24,624 nt of DNA from CBCXVS01 sp965178525 (GTDB lineage: Bacteria; Tectomicrobia; Entotheonellia; Entotheonellales; Entotheonellaceae). The notes beneath the pieces are model-generated. The model ran no database searches. It worked only from the letters and a program-made list of their open reading frames with translations, and was not told the origin of the DNA. The DNA is taken from the NCBI GenBank assembly GCA_965178525.1, contig CBCXVS010000090.1, forward strand, positions 1-24,624. The letters run 5' to 3'. The position numbers and the translations under genes are program-made. Numbering within the stretch: the first letter of the stretch is position 1; every line of letters begins with the position of its first letter. Below are positions 8,594 to 14,876 of this stretch, piece by piece.

Positions 8594-10270
8594 ATGCTTG
8601 ACACAATCGCAAGGGTAGCATGTGCGCGGAGGCGAAAGAGACCCGTGAAGGAAAGCCGACAGGAGGCGTGGTTGCCCCAGGGGTTGCTGGCCGTCGTGTG
8701 GGGATGGTGTCTGATCTGGGAAAGCTTGAGCCATAGCTTGCCGTCCGTAGCTTCTGCCGGCGGGCAGACGGAACTGGCGTATGCCAAGGGTGTACTGGAA
8801 TACGGTAATCGCAACTACCTCGACGCCCTGGAACACTTGCGCCGCGCCGTCAACGCCGAGCCTCATCATCCTGACGCCCAGTTTTATCTGGGGCTCACGC
8901 TCTTGCGGCTTGGCGAATTCCAAGACGCCGGCGCCGCCTTGGAAACGGCGCTGCATCTCGATGTCAGCAAACGGTATGTGCACCATCATCTTGGCATGGT
9001 CTATCTTCACTTGCAACGCTATGACAATGCACTCGCGCAGCTCCACCTTGCCGAACAATATGATGCTGCCAATAGCGCGACCCAGTTTTATCTGGGCTAC
9101 ACCTATTACCAGGCGCAGCAGTATCTTCAAGCGCCACCGTACCTGCAACGCGCCAGCGAACTCGATCCGTCACGGCTCCTGTCAGCACAGTATTATCGGG
9201 GGTTAGCCTTCTACGCTGCTGAGCGTGATCAGCCATCACGGCAAGCCTTTGAATGGGTGGTCCACACGGATCCGGCCTCGCCGCTGGCTGACAACGCACA
9301 GCGCTATTTGGAAGCGCTGAAGCATCGCAGCCGCCAGCCGCGGCTGCTTCGCCTGCAGGGCCGCGTCGGTTTTGAATACGATGATAACGTCGTTCTGGAG
9401 CCGAACGATGCGGTGTTCGAGTTTGGCCAACAAGACGATGGCCGCACGGTGGTGACGTTTTCGGCACAGTTGCTACCCATGCGGACGCCCACCTGGCATC
9501 TCGGGGCCACATACGACCTCTTTCAAAGCGTGCATTTTGAGCTGCACGATTTTGATGTGCAAAGCCATACTGGCGGGCTTTTTGCCCATCTCAACGTCGA
9601 TCGGCTCACCTTCCGCGCCGAAGCCAGCTATAACCTGACTCTGTTGGATCTCGATCATTTCTCTCATTCTGTCACCGTGCAACCCAGCCTCGTGTGGCGG
9701 CAAACCGACGCCTTGTTTACCATCGTCTCGGCCAGTTTTAATCACACGGATTTCTTGACGCCCCTCTCTGCGTCTGAGGACCCCGGCGTCCGTGACCGCG
9801 ACGGTTGGTTGGTGCGTGCCGGCATCCGGCAATTCCTGCTGTTCAATCAAAACCAGTCGTCGTTTGAACTGGGATATCACTATGAGGGAAGCCGTAACGA
9901 TGGCACCGATTGGGAGTACGATAGCTACAACATCACCCTTGGGCTGCACACGCCGCTAGGGTGGGAGATCACGCTCGATCTCGATGGCGCCTATCATCGG
10001 CGTCACTACCGGCACATCAATTCTTTCGATGCAAAGCCTCTCGCCGTGCTGTCTGCGGCAGACCGCCGCTCGCGCCAGGACGACCGTCTCGTCGGTTCCG
10101 TGGCCTTGGCGCGAGCGTTCGGGTCCTCTCTGACGCTCTCTTTGAGTTATGTGCATACCCGCAATCTCTCGAACATCGATTTTTTGACTACCGTCGCCAT
10201 GTGGTGTCCGTACAGCTCGCGGGGAGGTATTAGCGCATGGCGAGATGTCACCGGCTCTCGATCATACTGA
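8594..10270 (+). CDS. TPR repeat / outer-membrane beta-barrel protein (SLAM-like architecture), frameshifted C-terminus
   Basis: After a signal-like segment (GLLAVVWGWCLIW, then ASA) come about five to six TPR units (GVLEYGNRNYLDALEHLRRA, FYLGLTLLRLGEF, HHLGMVYLHLQRYDNALAQL, FYLGYTYYQAQQYLQA). About 300 residues of alternating polar/aromatic beta strands follow, opening with GRVGFEYDDNV, typical of outer-membrane barrels. TPR followed by barrel is the layout of surface lipoprotein assembly modifiers (DUF560), though I cannot confirm that family. As read, the end is TTVAMWCPYSS... and overlaps the next gene by 34 bases. One more T in the T6 run at 10182-10187 gives NIDFFDYRRHVVSVQLAGRY and a TAG at 10231-10233, a proper barrel end with terminal Tyr, three bases before the next ATG. 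Start choice is uncertain: ATG 8594, or GTG 8645, which gives a shorter signal peptide. Confidence 0.78.
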   Translation: MLDTIARVACARRRKRPVKESRQEAWLPQGLLAVVWGWCLIWESLSHSLPSVASAGGQTELAYAKGVLEYGNRNYLDALEHLRRAVNAEPHHPDAQFYLGLTLLRLGEFQDAGAALETALHLDVSKRYVHHHLGMVYLHLQRYDNALAQLHLAEQYDAANSATQFYLGYTYYQAQQYLQAPPYLQRASELDPSRLLSAQYYRGLAFYAAERDQPSRQAFEWVVHTDPASPLADNAQRYLEALKHRSRQPRLLRLQGRVGFEYDDNVVLEPNDAVFEFGQQDDGRTVVTFSAQLLPMRTPTWHLGATYDLFQSVHFELHDFDVQSHTGGLFAHLNVDRLTFRAEASYNLTLLDLDHFSHSVTVQPSLVWRQTDALFTIVSASFNHTDFLTPLSASEDPGVRDRDGWLVRAGIRQFLLFNQNQSSFELGYHYEGSRNDGTDWEYDSYNITLGLHTPLGWEITLDLDGAYHRRHYRHINSFDAKPLAVLSAADRRSRQDDRLVGSVALARAFGSSLTLSLSYVHTRNLSNIDFLTTVAMWCPYSSRGGISAWRDVTGSRSY

Positions 10271-11283
10271 CGGGATTCATCCTGCTTGCGTGGCTTGCGC
10301 CCTTACCTCAGAGTTGGGGGGCGGCGACTCCCCCCGTTAACCACGTTGGCGTCGTGCTCGCGGTGGCGGGGACAGCCGAAGTCAGCACGCCATCTACACC
10401 GCAGTGGGAACCCTTGAAATTTCGCGATCACGTCTTTCTCAACGAGACGATTCGCACCCATGCCAAGAGCAAAATCAAAATTTTGCTCCGCAACGATAGC
10501 ATCATGGCGCTGGCCGAAAACAGTGAGATGCACCTGACCGAGTTCCTCCTGCAGGGCAAACCGCATCGTTCACTCATCAGCTTACTGTCGGGCCAGCTCC
10601 GGGTCTTGACGACTCGGTTTTTTGGCCGGACGAGCCATCTGGAAGTCCGCACGCCAAATACCACCGCCGGCATCCGCGGCTCGGAGGAGTACGTCAGTTA
10701 CGACGCTACGGCGGATCGCACCACGGTGTTCTGCGTCATCGGGTATTGCTATATACGGCCGCACGATGACCCGACGCGGCATTTCCGCATACCCGTAGGA
10801 CACATCACGGCACATATCGGTTTCCGATTCCCACACAAGACGCGTCCGATCACCGCACAAGAACGACTGACATCCGTGGCCGACGTCGCATTAAGCACGC
10901 AAGATCCGCGCGAAGTCGCACCCGTCGAGGCGCAAACCCCGCATCAGCTTGGCCCGCCTCGGCGCTATCCCCACGGTCACGAACCCGACGACCACCTACT
11001 ACCGGACGAGCCACAGGATATGATGGAAGACGAGATGAGGCATCCTCCCGGCTCATCTCCCCCGCCGCCGTCTGGAGCTGAAGGCACGCTTCCCCCGCCG
11101 CCGCCACCTGGCTCGGAGCCACCGGAGCCACCGGAGCCACCGGAGCCGCCGCCAGGCCCGCCGCACGGGCCTGGCCCGTTAGGACCGCAGAGTGAGATCA
11201 TCACCCCTGACACGTCTCCGGCGAGCCCGACGTCACGCATCCGGCTCGTCATTACGATCCCGCCCGCGCTTGGTGGACCATAA
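10237..11283 (+). CDS. Periplasmic FecR-domain protein with Pro-rich tail
   Basis: A signal peptide (MARCHRLSIILTGFILLAWLAPL, cleavage near SWGA) is followed by a FecR domain (about residues 38-160): VGVVLAVAGTAEV, a central IRTHAKSKIKILLRNDSIMALAENSEM, and the closing VRTPNTTAGIRGSEEYV. Two Cys residues (CVIGYC) after the domain could form a disulfide. The last third is low-complexity Pro/Glu/His sequence that probably spans the periplasm or peptidoglycan. No membrane segment and no sigma-factor gene is near, so this is not a classical FecIR anti-sigma factor; it belongs to the free-standing FecR proteins that often sit beside CHASE2 cyclases. A GGGGAGG ribosome site (10221-10227) lies nine bases before the ATG. 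Translation is probably coupled to the barrel gene upstream and the lipoprotein gene downstream (its first possible ATG directly follows this stop codon). Confidence 0.85.
   Translation: MARCHRLSIILTGFILLAWLAPLPQSWGAATPPVNHVGVVLAVAGTAEVSTPSTPQWEPLKFRDHVFLNETIRTHAKSKIKILLRNDSIMALAENSEMHLTEFLLQGKPHRSLISLLSGQLRVLTTRFFGRTSHLEVRTPNTTAGIRGSEEYVSYDATADRTTVFCVIGYCYIRPHDDPTRHFRIPVGHITAHIGFRFPHKTRPITAQERLTSVADVALSTQDPREVAPVEAQTPHQLGPPRRYPHGHEPDDHLLPDEPQDMMEDEMRHPPGSSPPPPSGAEGTLPPPPPPGSEPPEPPEPPEPPPGPPHGPGPLGPQSEIITPDTSPASPTSRIRLVITIPPALGGP
11115..11150 (+). repeat. 9-bp tandem repeat, four units, in the FecR-protein tail
   Basis: GGAGCCACC is repeated three times and followed by a GGAGCCGCC variant, encoding an EPP repeat in the Pro-rich region. 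It is in frame (9-bp unit), so copy-number change would lengthen or shorten the spacer without shifting the frame. Confidence 0.75.
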
Positions 11284-11316
11284 ATGATGCTGACGTGCCG
11301 TGGCAAAAGGGCAAAC

Positions 11317-11352
11317 GTGTCAAACGGTGTCAAATGTAAGGATGTCAAACGT
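11317..11352 (+). repeat. Three short direct repeats at the lipoprotein gene start
   Basis: GTGTCAAACG (11317-11326), GTGTCAAATG (11327-11336) and ATGTCAAACG (11342-11351) are near-identical 10-mers between the stop of the FecR gene and the preferred lipoprotein start. They may be incidental or a binding site; if translation starts at 11284 they are coding. Confidence 0.4.
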
Positions 11353-12255
11353 ATGATATGCCCGTGGACTTGGCGCTTCGTACCGCTGTTGGGACTCCTC
11401 AGCTTGGCCGTGTCGCTGCAGACAGGTTGTGACCGCAGTCATGAGAGAGAGGCGCTAGGGCAGAGCCGCCTCAGGCTTGTCATTGAGACGGCCACCACCG
11501 GCCGCATGCGCCAATCGCAGACCATGCGTGCGGATCCAGAGCCGCGTCAGATCCTTGACCCGCTCGACATTACCAGCCTGCAGATCGAGGTCGTTGGCCC
11601 CAACCTCTCTAGCCCGGTCGTGGCCATGGTTTCCGAGGGTATCGGGCCGCAAGTTGCCGTCGACCTCATCGTCCCCCAGGGCCCTGATCGCCAAATTACA
11701 GTCGAGGTGTTGAATGGATTTACCGCCGTGATTTACCGTGGCGCAACCGTGGTCGATTTGTTCTTACCCGTACATGATGTCGCGTTGATGCTAGCTCCTG
11801 AACCCTCTGTGAATCCCGTCTTGGAAGCACAGGTAACTGCGGCTTTGGGAGGCATCTTAACCGTGAACTCGGCGCCGGCTGGACTGATGGACTTGACCCT
11901 CAACGTCCCGCCCGCAGCGTTCACAAGCGATACGCTCCTGACCGTGGGCACGCGCAATCACCCCGCCTTGCTCCCCCCGCTGCCCGCTGGCGTGGCGCCG
12001 ATGGGACCTGTGCTCGGCTTTGAATCCGGCGGGGCGTCGTTGCTCGCGCCGCTCCTGCTGACCCTCCCTTACGATCCGATACAGCTTGCCGCTTTGGGGG
12101 CGATGGAGACGGCGTTGAGTTTTTATAGCTTCGCCAATGGAGCGGCGATCTGGACCGAAGTGAACCCCGTGTCCGTTGATCCGAACACGGCCATGCTCAC
12201 GGCGCCGCTGTCGGCGTTCGGCTCCGGCGTCATTGGGGTGAACACCACCCTCTAA
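11353..12255 (+). CDS. Lipoprotein with ZU5-like C-terminal region
   Basis: The start MICPWTWRFVPLLGLLSLAVSLQTGC gives a compact lipoprotein signal, with hydrophobic core and lipobox LQTGC (lipidated Cys after cleavage), followed by DRS. An ATG at 11284, directly after the FecR stop, would add 23 residues with no signal character; AAGGA at 11338-11342 supports 11353. The mature protein has an early beta-rich part (LDITSLQIEVVGPNLSS, ITVEVLNG) and a C-terminal part whose pattern resembles a ZU5 domain: TLNVPPAAFTSDTLLTVGTR, GPVLGFESGGASLLAPLLLTLPYD, LSFYSFANGAAIWTEV. I infer an envelope-anchored, possibly surface-exposed protein. As the third gene of the barrel-FecR set it is a candidate cargo or partner of the TPR/barrel protein. 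No enzymatic motif is visible. Confidence 0.7.
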   Translation: MICPWTWRFVPLLGLLSLAVSLQTGCDRSHEREALGQSRLRLVIETATTGRMRQSQTMRADPEPRQILDPLDITSLQIEVVGPNLSSPVVAMVSEGIGPQVAVDLIVPQGPDRQITVEVLNGFTAVIYRGATVVDLFLPVHDVALMLAPEPSVNPVLEAQVTAALGGILTVNSAPAGLMDLTLNVPPAAFTSDTLLTVGTRNHPALLPPLPAGVAPMGPVLGFESGGASLLAPLLLTLPYDPIQLAALGAMETALSFYSFANGAAIWTEVNPVSVDPNTAMLTAPLSAFGSGVIGVNTTL

Positions 12256-12344
12256 CTGGGCGACCTTACCTTGGCCGTTTGCAAAGTGGTGTGCTTTATC
12301 TTTACTCTCTATTCGCTTACCTGTGAATCGGCGTGTAACGTATG

Positions 12345-12361
12345 GCCGTCGCATCGACGGC
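12345..12361 (+). promoter_or_regulatory. Perfect hairpin next to a ribosome binding site
   Basis: GCCGTCG-CAT-CGACGGC forms a 7-bp perfect stem with a 3-base loop, ending three bases before the GGAG (12365-12368) of the FAD oxidoreductase gene. It could be an operator or an RNA element controlling ribosome access. There is no U-tract, so it is not a terminator. Confidence 0.4.
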
Positions 12362-12375
12362 AGCGGAGATAGGGT

Positions 12376-13599
12376 ATGGTCCCACATGAGGCGAATATTG
12401 TCATTATTGGCGGTGGCGTACTGGGTACCAGTGCCGCTTTTCATCTGGCCGCAGCAGGCTATGAGCAGATCGTGCTCCTCGATCGTGGACCGATCGCGGG
12501 GGGCACGACGCCATTTGCGGCCGGCCAAACCGCCTATCTGCCGGCGCATCCGCGTTTGCTGCCGTTTACCACCTATTGCATCGAATTCTTCGAGCACTTT
12601 CAGGAGCGCACGGGCTACGCCATCGCCTTTCACCAGCATGGGAGTGTGCGTGTGGCTTTAACGGAGCCGCATGTCGCAGGACTCCACAACCGCGTTGCGA
12701 TGGCGCGATCCCTAGGTGACCAAGCCGAATTGCTGACCCCACAGCATGCCAAGGAACTCGTCTCAGCACTCGACGTGCCGGATGCCAAGGGCATCCTGTT
12801 TGCGCCACGTGACGGCTATGTCGAGCCGCGTTCGGTGGCGGCAGCCTATGCCGCGGCAGCCCGCGACCGTGGGGTCACGATCTGCACGCGCACGCCTGTC
12901 ACAGGCGTCGACGTTGCCGATGGCGCGGTGCAGTCCGTTCGGACCGCTGCGGGGACCGTCCGCACCCGGTGGGTTGTCTTGGCCGCCGGCGCTTGGACGC
13001 GGCAGTTCAGTCAGCAACTGGGCCTCAACATCAGAGCCGTGCCGGTGCGGCATCAGGCGTTTGTCACGGCGCCGCTGTCTGTCGTGCCGGCAACGCAGCC
13101 CGTGGTCCGCATTGTCGACACCCAGGTCTATGCCCGCCCTGAAGCCGGCGGTTTGCTCGTCGGGGGCTATGGCTACCGGCCGCTCAGCTTTGATATGGAC
13201 GCCTTCCCGGATCGCTTTGAGATACCTGACCTGGAGGCGGATCAAATCTATTACCAACAGTTGGCCGAGGCGGCCACGCAGTGCTTCCCGGTCTTGCGGG
13301 ATGCCGTGGTCATTCAGGAGCGCCGGGGCTTGCCGACCATCACGCCTGACGGCCAGTATCTGGTGTCTGAGGTCGAGCAGATACGGGGATTGATGATCGC
13401 TTCGGGATGCCAGGTCGGCGGCATTTGGGCCTCGCCCGGACTGGGCCGCATGGTGGCGGATGCGGTGGCGGGGCAGGGGAGCCTGTTGCCGCCTACCGCG
13501 TTTAGCGTGGACCGGTTTGGGGATGCGTATGCGCATGACGCGGCTTTGCGATCCCAGTGTGAGCAGGTCTATGCATGTCACTACTGGGATGTGTATTAG
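12376..13599 (+). CDS. FAD-dependent amine oxidoreductase, DAO family (dimethylglycine/sarcosine dehydrogenase-like)
   Basis: A 407-residue cytoplasmic flavoprotein of the D-amino-acid-oxidase (DAO) fold. The N-terminal IVIIGGGVLGTSAAFHLAAAGY is the dinucleotide-binding GxGxxG strand-turn-helix, followed by LLDRGPIAGGTTPFAAGQT, resembling the FAD-contact segment of dimethylglycine and sarcosine dehydrogenases. WVVLAAGAWT and the C-terminal GLMIASGCQVGGIWASPGLGRMVAD complete the FAD site. The tail EQVYACHYWDVY also recalls dimethylglycine dehydrogenase-type proteins, but the folate-binding aminomethyltransferase half of those enzymes is absent, so this is a FAD-domain-only member. Likely reaction: oxidative demethylation or deamination of a small N-methyl amino acid or amine; the substrate is not assignable. 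The ATG at 12376 follows GGAG at 12365. It stands alone, 120 bases after the lipoprotein gene. Confidence 0.82.
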   Translation: MVPHEANIVIIGGGVLGTSAAFHLAAAGYEQIVLLDRGPIAGGTTPFAAGQTAYLPAHPRLLPFTTYCIEFFEHFQERTGYAIAFHQHGSVRVALTEPHVAGLHNRVAMARSLGDQAELLTPQHAKELVSALDVPDAKGILFAPRDGYVEPRSVAAAYAAAARDRGVTICTRTPVTGVDVADGAVQSVRTAAGTVRTRWVVLAAGAWTRQFSQQLGLNIRAVPVRHQAFVTAPLSVVPATQPVVRIVDTQVYARPEAGGLLVGGYGYRPLSFDMDAFPDRFEIPDLEADQIYYQQLAEAATQCFPVLRDAVVIQERRGLPTITPDGQYLVSEVEQIRGLMIASGCQVGGIWASPGLGRMVADAVAGQGSLLPPTAFSVDRFGDAYAHDAALRSQCEQVYACHYWDVY

Positions 13600-13673
13600 C
13601 GCATGTTAGCCCACTAGCCAATCACCCGTGAGGGAAGCTCCAGAGGCATTGTTGAGATCATCCCGGAGGTTCC

Positions 13674-13871
13674 ATGATTACTAATGACCACGAACTGCAC
13701 GTGACCTTAGAACGTATTGCACACTTTCAGAAGCAAGTGACACACCTGCGCCAAGTCGACGCGAATCCGGCCAACTACCATGCAGCGGCCTCTGGATTTA
13801 TCGCTGAAATAGACCGCATGCAATTAGAGGTGCGGGAGTATTTGAGTCTCCATCCCACAGAACTTGAATAA
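13674..13871 (+). CDS. Small helical protein, 65 residues, unknown function
   Basis: A CGGAGG ribosome site sits four bases before the ATG. The product (begins MITNDHELHVTLERIAHFQ, ends SLHPTELE) is predicted almost wholly helical, with heptad-like spacing of hydrophobics, suggesting a coiled coil or helical dimer. It resembles the short helical segment that precedes the HTH in some XRE-type antitoxin regulators, but no HTH follows and no toxin-like gene is adjacent. It may be a remnant or a free-standing dimerisation module. Function unknown. Confidence 0.6.
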   Translation: MITNDHELHVTLERIAHFQKQVTHLRQVDANPANYHAAASGFIAEIDRMQLEVREYLSLHPTELE

Positions 13872-13879
13872 CACGGAGG

Positions 13880-13940
13880 GGGTCAAGTTGACACCTTACT
13901 CTTTGAGCAGAGACGTGACAGCAGCACGTAGACTTGACCC
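13880..13940. repeat. Inverted repeat, 9-bp arms, in the intergenic region upstream of yqiJ
   Basis: GGGTCAAGT (13880-13888) and ACTTGACCC (13932-13940) are perfect inverted arms 43 bases apart. The left arm also overlaps a local palindrome, TCAAGTTGA. This could be a REP/MITE-like element or an operator. The rest of the 249-base gap between 13871 and 14121 shows only a TAGAAT (14081-14086) that might be a -10 hexamer for yqiJ. Confidence 0.35.
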
Positions 13941-14120
13941 TGATCCACTTGTAATTGTCCAATGGAAACAATGTGTTGTATCCTGTCTTGTCTTTTTCGA
14001 TGACCAGCTTCTACAAGCATCCTCACAAGATCCCCACGAAAACACCACAAAATCCCCATGTTCGGCGTCCACAGGTTTGTTAGAATAATCTCATGGATTG
14101 CGTACCAAAGGATGGACCCC

Positions 14121-14759
14121 ATGCTCGAGTTTCTCCTGACAGATGCCAATGTGCCCTTTAGTCTTGCCCTCAGTCTGATGCTGGGCATTGCTGCGCTGGA
14201 GGGGCTGGGTTTGTTATGCGGTCTGGATATGTCCAGGCCTTTGGATGATTTGCTTCTTGGAGCGGGTCTCGATGTCGATGTTGGCGAGGCCCATGTGCCA
14301 GCCGGTTTATCGATCTTAGAATGGCTTTATATCGGTACGGTGCCGATGTTGATGCTGTTGGTGGTGTTCCTTACCGCGTTCGGCTGTATTGGATTGGTGG
14401 GGCAAACCTTGGCGCTTCGTTGGCTCGGTCATCCTCTTGCCCCGACATGGGCCTCCGGACTGGCTCTGATTGCCTCTGTTCCGGTACTTCGCGTCGTCGG
14501 CGGTGGTCTCAAGAAGCTCCTCAAGGAACAGACCCGTGCGGTGTCGCAGGACGCGTTCATTGGCACGACTGGAACTATTGTCATGGGTACAGCCAGATGT
14601 GGGCAACCAGCCCAAGCTCGGCTGCGGGATGAACATGGACAGAGCCACTATGTGATGGTTGAACCGAGTGCGCCAGAGGAGGTGTTTGAGACCGGCACAG
14701 ACGTGCTCTTAGTGGATCGCCAGGGGGCCGTGTATCAAGGACTCAAATTCGACCTCTAA
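14121..14759 (+). CDS. yqiJ: YqiJ-like inner-membrane protein with OB-fold domain
   Basis: A 212-residue inner-membrane protein with hydrophobic helices at the N-terminus (VPFSLALSLMLGIAALEGLGLLCG), in the middle (YIGTVPMLMLLVVFLTAFGCIGLVGQ) and after it (ASGLALIASVPVLRVVGG). A cytoplasmic beta-rich OB-like domain follows (QDAFIGTTGTIVMGTARCGQPAQARLRDEHGQSHYVMVEP, then VLLVDRQGAVY). This is the E. coli YqiJ pattern, including the phrase '(D/E)xGQxHY'. The start at 14121 is preferred because AAGGATGG lies just upstream; the ATG at 14112 lacks a ribosome site. It precedes a YqiK-type flotillin by 117 bases, the conserved yqiJ-yqiK (NfeD-type partner plus flotillin) pairing. Likely role: a membrane partner of flotillin microdomains. 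Confidence 0.82.
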   Translation: MLEFLLTDANVPFSLALSLMLGIAALEGLGLLCGLDMSRPLDDLLLGAGLDVDVGEAHVPAGLSILEWLYIGTVPMLMLLVVFLTAFGCIGLVGQTLALRWLGHPLAPTWASGLALIASVPVLRVVGGGLKKLLKEQTRAVSQDAFIGTTGTIVMGTARCGQPAQARLRDEHGQSHYVMVEPSAPEEVFETGTDVLLVDRQGAVYQGLKFDL

Positions 14760-14876
14760 GTTCCTGGACACCATGAGCGACATCGTTTTTCCAGAGGAAA
14801 AATATGAATTTAGTTCTGTTCGGGCACTGAAGTGTCTCAGTCTGACTGACATCGTTACTCAGGAAGGAGATTTACC

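Noticed and set aside
8598..8603. TTGACA as a -35 for the TPR/barrel gene
   Set aside because: No -10-like hexamer lies 15-19 bases downstream (TGTGCG at the expected place).
11115..11150. CRISPR-like tandem repeat
   Set aside because: Nine-base units without spacers, in frame within a coding Pro-rich tail.
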